Assembly: GCA_035540495.1 (NCBI GenBank)
Contig: DATLGL010000012.1
Coordinates: 18,671-82,670, forward strand
Reading direction: 5' to 3'
Origin: DASVEG01 sp035540495
GTDB taxonomy: Bacteria; Actinomycetota; Acidimicrobiia; Acidimicrobiales; CADCTF01
Length of the DNA stretch: 64,000 nt
Shown here: one piece after another, positions 7,095 to 15,542 of the stretch
Layout: each line of letters opens with the position of its first letter
How positions within the stretch are numbered: position 1 is the stretch's first letter
Notes under the pieces: model-generated
Told to the model about the DNA's origin: nothing
The model's database searches: none
Seen by the model: the letters and a program-made list of their open reading frames with translations, nothing else
Program-made: the position numbers and the translations under genes

Positions 7095-9061
7095 CCACGG
7101 TGGAGAACCGTCCGGCGGGTGGCCCGTCCGACGCAGGCGACGACGAACCCCAGCACCTCCCCGCGTCGGAGACTCGCGTCGGCCCTGGCAGTGGCCGGTT
7201 CAGCGCAGCCGGGATGCCGACGGAGAAGTCGAAGGACTTCGGCAACTCCGTCCGCCGGCTGATCGCTCTCCTCGGCCCGGAGCGGAAGATCTTGGTCGTC
7301 GTCATGCTCGCGGGCGTCGGCAGCGCGGTGCTCAACGTGCTCGGCCCGCGCGTGTTGGGCATGGCCACCGACGTCATCTTCGACGGGCTGGTCGGCGACG
7401 GCATCGACTTCGACGAGCTGCATCGGGTGCTGATGCTCGCCGCTGCGCTGTACGTCGCGTCGTCGATCTTCGGTCTCGTGAGCGGCTGGCTGATCACCGG
7501 CGCGGTGCAGCGCCTCATGAAGCGGCTGCGCACCATGGTCGAGAGCAAGCTCAACGCGCTCCCGCTCAGCTACATCGACACCCACGCTCGCGGCGACCTG
7601 CTCAGCCGCGTGACGAACGACATCGACAACATCGCCCAGAGCCTCCAGCAGACGCTGAGCCAGATGCTGAACTCGGTGCTGCTGCTCATCGGCGTCATGG
7701 CGATGATGTTCGTGATCTCACCGCTGCTGGCGCTGATCGCGTTGATCACGGTGCCGGCGTCGATCTACGCGATGAAGATCATCGGAGGGCGCGCTCGCCC
7801 CAGGTTCATGAACCAGTGGCGTCACACCGGCGCCCTCAACGCCCAGATCGAGGAGACGTTCACCGGTCATGCGATCGTGAAGTCGTTCGGTCGCCAGCGT
7901 GAGGTCGAGGAGCGGTTCCGGGCGACGAACGACCAGCTCCACGACGCCGCCTTCGGTGCCCAGTTCATGTCGAGCCTCATGCAGCCGGCCACCATGTTCC
8001 TCGGCAACGTCCAGTACGCGCTCGTCGCCGTCGTCGGCGGCATCCGCGTGGCCAACGGCGCCATCAGCGTCGGCGAGGTCCAGGCGTTCATCCAGTACAC
8101 CCGCACGTTCTCGATGCCGCTCACGCAACTGGCGTCGATGATGAACGTGTTCCAGTCGGGCATCGCTTCGCTCGAGCGGGTGCTCGAGGTGCTCGACGCG
8201 GAGGAGCAGTCACCCGACCCCGAGGCGTCGGCGACGGACGCGCCGGTGCGGGGGCGGGTCGCGTTCGAGGACGTGACGTTCTCCTACGACCCGGACAAGC
8301 CGCTCATCGAGTCGCTCTCGCTCGTCGCCGAGCCGGGCCAGACGATCGCCATCGTCGGCCCGACCGGCGCGGGCAAGACCACCCTGGTCAACCTGATCAT
8401 GCGGTTCTACGAGCTCGACGGCGGGCGCATCACCTTCGACGGACGCGACATCACGTCGATGCCCCGGAGCGAGCTGCGCTCGCGCATCGGCATGGTCCTG
8501 CAGGACACGTGGCTGTTCGGCGGGACGATCCGCGACAACATCGCGTACGGGAATCCCGACGCCACCGACGACGACGTCCTCGCCGCCGCCAGAGCCGCGT
8601 ACGTCGACCGTTTCGTGCACTCGTTGCCCGACGGATACGACACGCTCATCAACGAGGAGGGCGACAACATCAGTGCCGGCGAGAAGCAGCTGATCACGAT
8701 CGCCCGCGCGTTCCTCGCCGACCGGTCGATCCTCATCCTCGACGAGGCCACGAGCTCGGTCGACACCCGCACCGAGGTGCTCGTCCAGGAGGCGATGAAC
8801 AAGCTGCGCCAGTCACGCACGAGCTTCGTCATCGCCCACCGCCTCTCGACGATCCGCGGCGCCGACACCATCCTGGTGATGGAGAACGGGCGCATCGTCG
8901 AGCAGGGATCGCACGACGAGCTGCTCGAGCGCAAGGGCGCCTATCACCGCCTGTACAACTCGCAGTTCCTCGCACCGGCCGTCGATGTCGACACCGAGGC
9001 ACCTGCCGCGCCGGCGCGCCCGATGATGCGGCCGATGGGGCCGCCAATGCGGGCGGGGTAG
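7091..9061 (+). CDS. ABC exporter half-transporter, consensus partner
   Basis: 656 residues: an approximately 45-residue hydrophilic N-terminus, six-helix membrane domain, ATPase domain and a Pro/Met-rich tail. Walker A GPTGAGKTT (about 423-431), Walker B with catalytic Glu (LILDEATSSVD, Asp551-Glu552) and switch His (IAHRLSTI, His583) are intact, but the signature is ISAGEKQ instead of LSGGQ. An intact Walker B with an altered signature is what is expected of the partner of the preceding subunit: the altered signature would pair with that subunit's degenerate site. ATG 7091 lies inside the previous stop (ATGA). It ends base-to-base with the convergent gene at 9062. Confidence 0.93.
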   Translation: MTTVENRPAGGPSDAGDDEPQHLPASETRVGPGSGRFSAAGMPTEKSKDFGNSVRRLIALLGPERKILVVVMLAGVGSAVLNVLGPRVLGMATDVIFDGLVGDGIDFDELHRVLMLAAALYVASSIFGLVSGWLITGAVQRLMKRLRTMVESKLNALPLSYIDTHARGDLLSRVTNDIDNIAQSLQQTLSQMLNSVLLLIGVMAMMFVISPLLALIALITVPASIYAMKIIGGRARPRFMNQWRHTGALNAQIEETFTGHAIVKSFGRQREVEERFRATNDQLHDAAFGAQFMSSLMQPATMFLGNVQYALVAVVGGIRVANGAISVGEVQAFIQYTRTFSMPLTQLASMMNVFQSGIASLERVLEVLDAEEQSPDPEASATDAPVRGRVAFEDVTFSYDPDKPLIESLSLVAEPGQTIAIVGPTGAGKTTLVNLIMRFYELDGGRITFDGRDITSMPRSELRSRIGMVLQDTWLFGGTIRDNIAYGNPDATDDDVLAAARAAYVDRFVHSLPDGYDTLINEEGDNISAGEKQLITIARAFLADRSILILDEATSSVDTRTEVLVQEAMNKLRQSRTSFVIAHRLSTIRGADTILVMENGRIVEQGSHDELLERKGAYHRLYNSQFLAPAVDVDTEAPAAPARPMMRPMGPPMRAG

Positions 9062-9928
9062 TCAGCCGAGCGCTTCGGCCGCGACCTCGGCGAGCGCTTG
9101 CAGATGGGCGTCGACCTCAGCGAGGCCGGCACCCATCGTGTTGACCGACACGTGCGTCGCGCCGGCGCGCCGCCACCGCTCGAGATGGTCGACGACCTTG
9201 GCCAGACCCCCGTCGCGCGACCAGCTCACCCGTCCCTCCATGCCGATCGCATCCGGGTCCCGACCCGCGGACGCCGCACCCTCGTTCACGATCCGGCGCG
9301 CCGCGTCGAGTCGTTCGTCGGGTGGCACCTGGGGGAACCAGCCGTCGGCGACACGTCCCATCCGCCGGTAGGCCGGTTCCGACGACCCACCGACCCAGAT
9401 CGGGATCGGGCGCTGCACCGGAAGCGGCGAGATCCCCGCGCCGACGACGGTGTCGAAGCGGCCTTCGAAACTGACGGAGCGCTCGGTCCACAGACGTCGC
9501 ATCAGCTCCACCTGCTCCTCCATGCGCCGGCCTCGGGTCGCGAAGTCCTCACCGAGGGCGTCGTACTCGACCTTGTTCCAGCCGATGCCGACGCCGAGGC
9601 GCAGCTTCCCGTTCGACAGCACGTCGACCTCGGCGGCCTGCTTGGCGACGAGCGCGGTCTGACGTTGCGGGAGGATGACGATGCCCGACACCAGCTCGAG
9701 GTCGACGATCGCGGCGAGGTAGCCGAAGAGCACGAACGGCTCGTGGAACATCGTGTCGATGTCGTAGGGACCCCTCCACTCCCGGTGCACGGTCGGGTCG
9801 GCGCCGAGGACGTGGTCGTACACCAGCACGTGCGCGAACCCGAGCTCGCTCACGCCACGGGCGTATGCGGCGATCGCCGCCGGGTCGGCGCCGATCTCGG
9901 TCTGCGGGAGCACCACACCGATCTGCAT
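9062..9928 (-). CDS. LLM class F420-dependent oxidoreductase
   Basis: 288-residue member of the luciferase-like monooxygenase superfamily. Features are MQIGVVLPQTEIG at the start, VYDHVLGADP, LVSGIVILPQRQ, LRLGVGIGWNKVEYDALG and IPIWVGGSSEPAYRRMGRVADGW, all typical of the actinobacterial F420-using branch that acts by hydride transfer on unknown substrates. ATG 9928 is preferred; an in-frame TTG lies 6 bases upstream. It is convergent with the ABC gene and divergent from the MBL gene 36 bases away. The F420 assignment is by family; a flavin cofactor is possible. Confidence 0.9.
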   Translation of the reverse strand: MQIGVVLPQTEIGADPAAIAAYARGVSELGFAHVLVYDHVLGADPTVHREWRGPYDIDTMFHEPFVLFGYLAAIVDLELVSGIVILPQRQTALVAKQAAEVDVLSNGKLRLGVGIGWNKVEYDALGEDFATRGRRMEEQVELMRRLWTERSVSFEGRFDTVVGAGISPLPVQRPIPIWVGGSSEPAYRRMGRVADGWFPQVPPDERLDAARRIVNEGAASAGRDPDAIGMEGRVSWSRDGGLAKVVDHLERWRRAGATHVSVNTMGAGLAEVDAHLQALAEVAAEALG

Positions 9929-9964
9929 CCGCAAGGTCTACCGCCCGTCGACTAGAGAGGCGGC

Positions 9965-10924
9965 GTGAGCAGCGACCACGGTCACGACCACGACCACTCT
10001 CATGGAACAGGCGAGCTCGATCCGCCACGCGTGGAGGAGGTGGCGGACGGGGTGTTCGCCTACATCCAGCCCGACGGGTCGTGGTGGATCAACAACACCG
10101 GCTTCCTCACGTCGGACGACGGGGTCGTCGCGATCGACACCTGCTCGACGGAGCGGCGGACGCGGGCGTTCCTCGACTCGATGCGCTCCGTCTCGGACGC
10201 GCCGTTGCGGCTGCTGGTCAACACCCACCATCACGGCGACCACACCCACGGCAACTACCTCACCCACCCCGCCGCGATCGTCGCCCACGAGCGCTGCCGG
10301 GAGCTGATCCTGCAGACGGGCATCCTCCATGTTCCTGGTGTGTGGGACGACGTCGAGTGGGGCGACCTCCGGGTCGCGCCGCCGATCGTGACGTTCGACG
10401 ACCACCTCACCGTGTGGTCGGGCGACACTCGCGTCGAGCTGCACCACCCCGGCACTGCGGCGCACACGACCAACGACGTGGTCGCCTGGCTGCCCGAGCA
10501 GCGCGTGCTGTTCGCCGGAGACCTCGTCTTCAACGGTGGGACGCCGTTCGTGATGATGGGCTCGCTGACCGGCGCGATCGACACCGTCGAGTGGCTGCGC
10601 TCGTTCGACGCGGAGGTCATCGTGCCGGGCCACGGCGACGTCTGCGACCAGACCGTGCTCGACGGGATCGAGCGCTACTACCGGTTCGTCGACGGCGTCG
10701 CGGCCGACGCTCACGCCAGCGGCACCACGCCGCTCGACGCCGCGCGTCAGATCGATCTCGGCGAGTTCGCCGCGTTGAGCGACTCCGAGCGGCTGGCCGG
10801 CAACCTCCACCGTGCGCTCGCGGAGAGGAGCGGCCTCGAGCGGGGTGCGCCGATCGACCTCATCGACGCGATCGGCGACATGATCCAGCTGAACGGCGGC
10901 CGCCCTCTGAGGTGCCTCGCGTAG
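9965..10924 (+). CDS. MBL-fold metallo-hydrolase with His-rich N-terminus
   Basis: 319 residues. The metallo-beta-lactamase motif HHHGDH (about 88-93) and later ligands (HHPGTAAHTTND, FAGDLVFNGG, VPGHGD) form a complete binuclear metal site. The first 14 residues (SSDHGHDHDHSHG) are a His/Asp metal-binding tract not needed for the fold. MBL hydrolases cleave esters, thioesters, lactones or phosphodiesters; this subgroup resembles generic actinobacterial MBL hydrolases without a known substrate. GTG 9965 is the first start before the tract. Its TAG stop is formed by the first unit of the 27-bp repeat array. Confidence 0.9.
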   Translation: MSSDHGHDHDHSHGTGELDPPRVEEVADGVFAYIQPDGSWWINNTGFLTSDDGVVAIDTCSTERRTRAFLDSMRSVSDAPLRLLVNTHHHGDHTHGNYLTHPAAIVAHERCRELILQTGILHVPGVWDDVEWGDLRVAPPIVTFDDHLTVWSGDTRVELHHPGTAAHTTNDVVAWLPEQRVLFAGDLVFNGGTPFVMMGSLTGAIDTVEWLRSFDAEVIVPGHGDVCDQTVLDGIERYYRFVDGVAADAHASGTTPLDAARQIDLGEFAALSDSERLAGNLHRALAERSGLERGAPIDLIDAIGDMIQLNGGRPLRCLA

Positions 10925-11045
10925 CTGGCGGAGCTAGTCGGTGCCGCGTAGCGGGCGGAGCTAGTCGGTGCCGCGTAGCTGGCGGAGCTAGTCGGTGCCG
11001 CGTAGCTGGCGGAGCTGATCGGTGCCGCGTGGCTGGCGGAGCTAG
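10921..11045. repeat. Tandem 27-bp repeat, four units plus a partial fifth
   Basis: Units start at 10921, 10948, 10975 and 11002, with a partial unit from 11029. Each begins gtagctggcggagctag with one or two substitutions. Inside each unit TAGCT and AGCTA form an inverted repeat around GGCGG. The array lies between two convergent genes: the first unit supplies the stop of the MBL gene and the last supplies the stop of the M23-like gene. No spacers differ between units, so it is not a CRISPR. A transcription-termination or slippage-generated role is possible. Confidence 0.85.
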
Positions 11046-11851
11046 CAGCCTCCGCCGCCACCGGGCGACGGGATGTTCGGGATCGACGGGTCGACGACCT
11101 CGATGTGGACGTGGGGCCACGCCGGGTCCGCCGTGCGCAGCTTGTCGACCTGCGACTCGAACGGAAGCTGTGTCGCTCGCCGCGCCAGCTGGGTGACGCC
11201 TGCCTCCACACGCTGACCCACGTCGACCTGTTCGCCGTCGATGTGGAGGATCTTGACCTCCCAGCCGGGGCGGCCGTCGGGCTCGATGACGACGAAGTCG
11301 TCGCGGTACTTGCAGTAGAGGACGTAGCTGCCCGCCCGCAGCACCCGGCCCGATACCGGGGCACGAATCGCGCTCTCCGGATCGACCACCACGTCGGCGG
11401 CGCTCTGACCGGCACTGAGCCGTTCGCGCGACTCGAGCACGGTCGACATGACCGTCGTCGGCAGGGCGGTCAGCTCGCGGGCGCCCTCGTGATTCGACTG
11501 GTGGAACGCCACCCGCTCGACACGATCAGACGGGTGGACGAGCGTGACGTCGCCCACCACCGCCATCGGCACCCACGCCTGCTCGGTGACCGACCGCGCC
11601 GAAGGAGGCGGAGGCGGAGGCGGAGGCGCCTCCGTGGTCGGCGTGGCTTCCTCGGCAGGTGCGACAGGTGTCGCCGCTGCCCCGCCGGCCGGGGCGGCTG
11701 GGGCGGCACCGGCGGCGGGCACGGCGGCAGCCGTCTCGCCGCCGGCGCCCTCGACCGTCGGCAGCTGGCCCGCGCCGCACGCGGGGGACACGACGGCGAT
11801 CAACAGGAGGACGGGCGCGAAGCGACGCACGGGTCCGAAGGTACCGAGCAC
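11042..11851 (-). CDS. Lipoprotein with degenerate M23 (LytM-like) domain
   Basis: About 269 residues: hydrophobic signal ending VVSPAC (a weak lipobox), a low-complexity Ala/Pro/Thr linker with an eight-proline run (about 35-90), and a C-terminal domain resembling M23 endopeptidases. The late HxH motif is present (WPHVHIEV) together with IRAPVSGRVLRAG, but the first ligand motif HxxxD is replaced by VVVDPESA without His, so catalytic activity is doubtful. Such inactive LytM domains often regulate or position murein hydrolases. GTG 11851 follows GAGGGA; GTG 11830 (VRRFAPVLLL) is an alternative start. The stop lies in the 27-bp repeat array. Confidence 0.75.
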   Translation of the reverse strand: MLGTFGPVRRFAPVLLLIAVVSPACGAGQLPTVEGAGGETAAAVPAAGAAPAAPAGGAAATPVAPAEEATPTTEAPPPPPPPPSARSVTEQAWVPMAVVGDVTLVHPSDRVERVAFHQSNHEGARELTALPTTVMSTVLESRERLSAGQSAADVVVDPESAIRAPVSGRVLRAGSYVLYCKYRDDFVVIEPDGRPGWEVKILHIDGEQVDVGQRVEAGVTQLARRATQLPFESQVDKLRTADPAWPHVHIEVVDPSIPNIPSPGGGGGC

Positions 11852-11956
11852 GGTTCCCTCATCGACCCGCGGCCAGCGAAGCCTGAAGGGATCCCAGGAA
11901 TTCAGAGGCCGCTGCTGCACCCGGCACGCCAGACTGCGGCAGTGCTCAACCGGGGG

Positions 11957-13726
11957 ATGCCGCGACTCGTGCGCGTCTTCTCCCGCGTCCACCCGGGCCT
12001 CACGGCGCTGGTCGTCGGCGTCGGCTTCTTCCAGGGCCTCCTGCTCCCCGCCTTCACGATCGCGACCGGCGCGCTCGCCGCCGCCCTCGACGACGACCGC
12101 TCCCCGATGGGTGCCGTCGTCGCCATCGGGGTGCTGTTCACCCTCCAGCGGATCCTCGACCCGGTCACCGCCGAGGCGGGCGAGGTGCTGATGCGGCGGG
12201 TCGACGAGCGCATGACCGAACGGGTCATGACGGCGCTCGCGCTCCCGCCCGGCCTCGCCCACATCGAAGACCCGACGGTGCTCGACGCCGCGACCCAAGC
12301 CCAGGGCGCGCTCACCGGCGTCACGCCCGGATCAGCGGCCGTCCAGCTCCCCTACCTCGTGAAGCGCCTCGTGTGGCTGCTCGCGTCGCTGGCGATCGTC
12401 GGGTCGTACCGGTGGTGGCTCGTACTCGTGCTCGGCGTGGTCTACGCCGGCGTCTTCCGCTTCCAGCGCGACCACTTCCACGACGTGACCCAGGTGATGC
12501 ACGGGAGCGCAGATGCGCTCCGGCGCGTCTACTACCTCCGCACCCTGGCCCTCACCCACACCGTCGCGAAGGAGACGCGCGTCTTCGGGCTCGCTCCGTG
12601 GTTCGTCGACCGTTACCGCAGCGAGTGGCTCACCGTGATGCGCGGGATCTGGTCGCGCCGGCGGGAGCACTGGCCGCAGATCGTCGGCCTCGCCGCGGCT
12701 CTCGTGGTCGTCGAAGGCGTTGCGTTCGCGCTCGTCGCCGACGACGTCGTCGACGGTCGTCTGCGCGTCGGCTTGGCCGTCGCCGTCGCGCAGGCGCTGC
12801 TCGCGTCGGCCGCAGCCGCGCAGTTCGACTGGGCGTTCACCGCTCCGACGGAGGCGAACATCGCGCTCGACAAGCTCGACGACCTCGAAGCCCGTGCCGC
12901 CACCGCCATCCAGCGCCTCGCCGGCGACCGTGACGCGGCCGGCATGCCGAAGGCGACCATCCGGTTCGACGATGTCCGCTTCACCTATCCCGGCCGCCAC
13001 GAGCCGGTCTTCGACGGCTTCTCCCTCGACATCGAGGCCGGACGCTCCCTCGCCATCGTCGGCGAGAACGGCGCGGGCAAGACGACGTTCGTGAAGCTGC
13101 TGGCCCGGTTGTACGACCCCGACGGCGGCCGGATCCTCGTCGACGACGTCGACCTGCGCGAGCTCGATCCGGTCGAGTGGAGGAAGCGGCTCGCTCCGGT
13201 GTTCCAGGACTTCCTCCAGCTCGAGGTGTCGGCCTACGACAACGTCGCGTTCGGCAACCTCGAACGCCGCCACGACGCCGGTGCGGTCGAAGCTGCGGTC
13301 GACACCGCGGGCGCGACGCCGCTGATCGAGCGCCTGCCCCGTCGTTGGGACACGGTGCTGACCCGCGAGTTCTCCGGCGGCACGCAACTCTCGGGAGGCG
13401 AGTGGCAGCGCCTCGCCCTCGCCCGCGCCATGTTCGCCGTGCACTGCGGGGCCGGCGTGCTGGTGCTCGACGAGCCGACCGCGGCGATGGACGTGCGGGG
13501 CGAGGCCGAGGTGTACGACCGGTTCCTCGAGCTCACGAAGGGCGTCACGACGATCGTGATCTCTCACCGGTTCTCGACCGTCCGGCGTGCCGACCGGATC
13601 GTCGTCGTCGAACACGGACGCATCGTCGAGGACGGAACTCACGACGAGCTGCTCGCGCTCGGCGGCACGTACGCGTCGATGTACCGGCTGCAGGCCGCTC
13701 GGTTCGTGGAGTCGTCCGATGCGTGA
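11957..13726 (+). CDS. ABC half-transporter (exporter type), first of pair
   Basis: About 589 residues: membrane domain (about 1-320) with the cytoplasmic segment AKETRVFGLAPWFVDRYR, then an ATPase domain with Walker A GENGAGKTT, Q-loop FQDFLQLE, signature LSGGEWQR, Walker B VLVLDEPTAAMD and switch SHRFSTV, all intact. The KETRVFG element and GEW-type signature place it with bacterial exporters related to lantibiotic/peptide transporters, but no precursor peptide was seen nearby. ATG 11957 is the nominal start; GTG 11942 or GTG 11969 (better spaced from GGGGGAT) are possible. It overlaps the next gene by 8 bases. Confidence 0.9.
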   Translation: MPRLVRVFSRVHPGLTALVVGVGFFQGLLLPAFTIATGALAAALDDDRSPMGAVVAIGVLFTLQRILDPVTAEAGEVLMRRVDERMTERVMTALALPPGLAHIEDPTVLDAATQAQGALTGVTPGSAAVQLPYLVKRLVWLLASLAIVGSYRWWLVLVLGVVYAGVFRFQRDHFHDVTQVMHGSADALRRVYYLRTLALTHTVAKETRVFGLAPWFVDRYRSEWLTVMRGIWSRRREHWPQIVGLAAALVVVEGVAFALVADDVVDGRLRVGLAVAVAQALLASAAAAQFDWAFTAPTEANIALDKLDDLEARAATAIQRLAGDRDAAGMPKATIRFDDVRFTYPGRHEPVFDGFSLDIEAGRSLAIVGENGAGKTTFVKLLARLYDPDGGRILVDDVDLRELDPVEWRKRLAPVFQDFLQLEVSAYDNVAFGNLERRHDAGAVEAAVDTAGATPLIERLPRRWDTVLTREFSGGTQLSGGEWQRLALARAMFAVHCGAGVLVLDEPTAAMDVRGEAEVYDRFLELTKGVTTIVISHRFSTVRRADRIVVVEHGRIVEDGTHDELLALGGTYASMYRLQAARFVESSDA

Positions 13727-15515
13727 GGCGTTGCGAACCGTCGCTCTCATGGTCCAGATCTCGTGGCGGGCCGACGCGGTGCGTTCGGTCTTCACGGTGA
13801 TGACGGCCGTCGGGCAGATGGCGAGCCTGCCGCTCCGGGCGATCGGCTTGAAGTACCTGACCGACGGCTTCGTCCGCGGTGACAGCCAGCTCGCGCTGCG
13901 CGGCATCGCGATCATCGTCGGCCTCACCGCGGTCCACCGGGTGATGCTCCACGCGTCGTTGAACGTGCGGATGAGGTTGCGCGAGAACACCCAGCTCTAT
14001 CTCGACACCCACGTGATGGATCTGACCGCGGGCATCCCCGGTCTCGAGCACCACGAGCGGCCCGAGTACCTCGACGAGGTCGAGCTGATCCGCAGTGAGC
14101 GCGGCTACCTCGCGAACCCGTTCAACCCGATCTCGTGGACCATCGCCTCGATCGTGCAGGGCGTCAGCACCGTCGCGCTCCTCGTGGGGGTGCATCCGGT
14201 CATCGCCCTGCTCCCGCTCTTCGGGATCGCCACGGCATGGGCGTCCGGCCGTGGCGAGTCCCGCCTCGTCGCGCTCATCGACAGCCAGGCAGAAGACAAC
14301 CGGGTGCTGCGCCACCTGTACGAGCTCTCGACGCTCCCCTCGTCAGCGAAGGAGGTCCGCATCTTCGGGATCGCCGGGGAGCTGCTCCGTCGCCGGCGCT
14401 CGCTCTTCGATCGTCTGGAGACCCAGCGCTTGGGCCTGGCTCGGGAACGGATCGCGATCTCCACCGGCGCCTGGCTGCTCTTCGCGGCGGCGTACGTCGC
14501 GGCGCTCGCCTTCACCGCACGAGCGGCCGCGAGAGGCGATGCGACGATCGGCGACGCCGTCCTCGTCCTGACCATCGGCAGCCAGCTCGACCAGCAGCTC
14601 GCGGAGCTCGGTGAGAACGTGGCGTGGTTCGTCCGCACCCATCGCGCAGTCCGCCGGCTGCGCTGGCTCACCGACTACGCCGAGCGCAGCACGACGGCGC
14701 TCACACCGGCCGCGCCAGCCGAGCTGCCGGCCAGGCTCACCGACGGCATCAGGGTCGAGGGCGTCTCGTTCGCGTATCCCGGAACCGGCAGCACCGTGCT
14801 CGAGCGCGTCGACCTCCACCTGCCGGCGGGTTCCACCGTCGCCATCGTCGGCGAGAACGGCGCGGGGAAGACGACGCTCGTGAAGCTCTTGTGCCGGTTC
14901 TACGAGCCCAGCGAGGGGCGCATCGTCGTCGATGGGATCGACCTGCGCGACGTGCCGGTCTCGACATGGCGGCGCCACATCGCTGCCGGCTTCCAGGACT
15001 TCGCCATGTTCCAGCTCCTGGCCCGTGAGACGGTCGGGCTCGGCGACGTCGACAGCGATCTGAGCCGCGACGAGGCGATGATCGGCGCCCTCACCAGGGC
15101 GGCCGCGCCCGAGGTGGTCGACCAGCTGCCCGACCGTCTGGCGACCCAGCTGGGGCGCGAGTTCGACGGCGGTGTCGAGCTGTCACTCGGTCAGTGGCAG
15201 AAGCTCGCGCTCGGGCGGGCGATGATGCGCGAGAAGCCGCTGCTGCTGGTGCTCGACGAACCGACGGCGAGCCTCGACGCGCCGACGGAGCACCGCCTGT
15301 TCGATCGGTTCCACACGGCGGCGCGGGATGCGGCTCGGGAGCGCGGCGCGATCACGATCCTCATCAGCCATCGGTTCTCGACGGTGCGGATGGCCGACGT
15401 GATCCTCGTCGTCGACGGCGGCCGCGTCCGGGAAGCCGGCTCGCATCGCGAGCTGATGTCCGCGGATGGCCTGTACGCCGAGCTCTACCGCCTGCAGGCC
15501 CGTTCCTACGACTGA
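13719..15515 (+). CDS. ABC half-transporter (exporter type), second of pair
   Basis: 598 residues, same architecture as its neighbour: membrane domain (about 1-330, containing AKEVRIFGIAGELL), then an ATPase domain with Walker A GENGAGKTT, FQDFAMFQ, Walker B LLLVLDEPTASLD and SHRFSTV. The signature is LSLGQWQK rather than LSGGQ, a mild variant. ATG 13719 sits within the end of the previous gene (ATGCGTGA), so the two are coupled and probably form a heterodimer, this time with both Walker B glutamates intact. It ends 27 bases before the convergent FAD protein. Confidence 0.92.
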   Translation: MREALRTVALMVQISWRADAVRSVFTVMTAVGQMASLPLRAIGLKYLTDGFVRGDSQLALRGIAIIVGLTAVHRVMLHASLNVRMRLRENTQLYLDTHVMDLTAGIPGLEHHERPEYLDEVELIRSERGYLANPFNPISWTIASIVQGVSTVALLVGVHPVIALLPLFGIATAWASGRGESRLVALIDSQAEDNRVLRHLYELSTLPSSAKEVRIFGIAGELLRRRRSLFDRLETQRLGLARERIAISTGAWLLFAAAYVAALAFTARAAARGDATIGDAVLVLTIGSQLDQQLAELGENVAWFVRTHRAVRRLRWLTDYAERSTTALTPAAPAELPARLTDGIRVEGVSFAYPGTGSTVLERVDLHLPAGSTVAIVGENGAGKTTLVKLLCRFYEPSEGRIVVDGIDLRDVPVSTWRRHIAAGFQDFAMFQLLARETVGLGDVDSDLSRDEAMIGALTRAAAPEVVDQLPDRLATQLGREFDGGVELSLGQWQKLALGRAMMREKPLLLVLDEPTASLDAPTEHRLFDRFHTAARDAARERGAITILISHRFSTVRMADVILVVDGGRVREAGSHRELMSADGLYAELYRLQARSYD

Positions 15516-15542
15516 CGCTCGACACCAGGCCCCGTCGCTCCG

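Noticed and set aside
10921..11045. Possible CRISPR array
   Set aside because: The 27-bp units are directly adjacent with no unique spacers, and no cas gene is in the window.
11942..15515. Lanthipeptide or bacteriocin cluster around the second ABC pair
   Set aside because: The transporters resemble peptide exporters in some motifs, but no precursor peptide, LanB/C/M or protease domain was found next to them.
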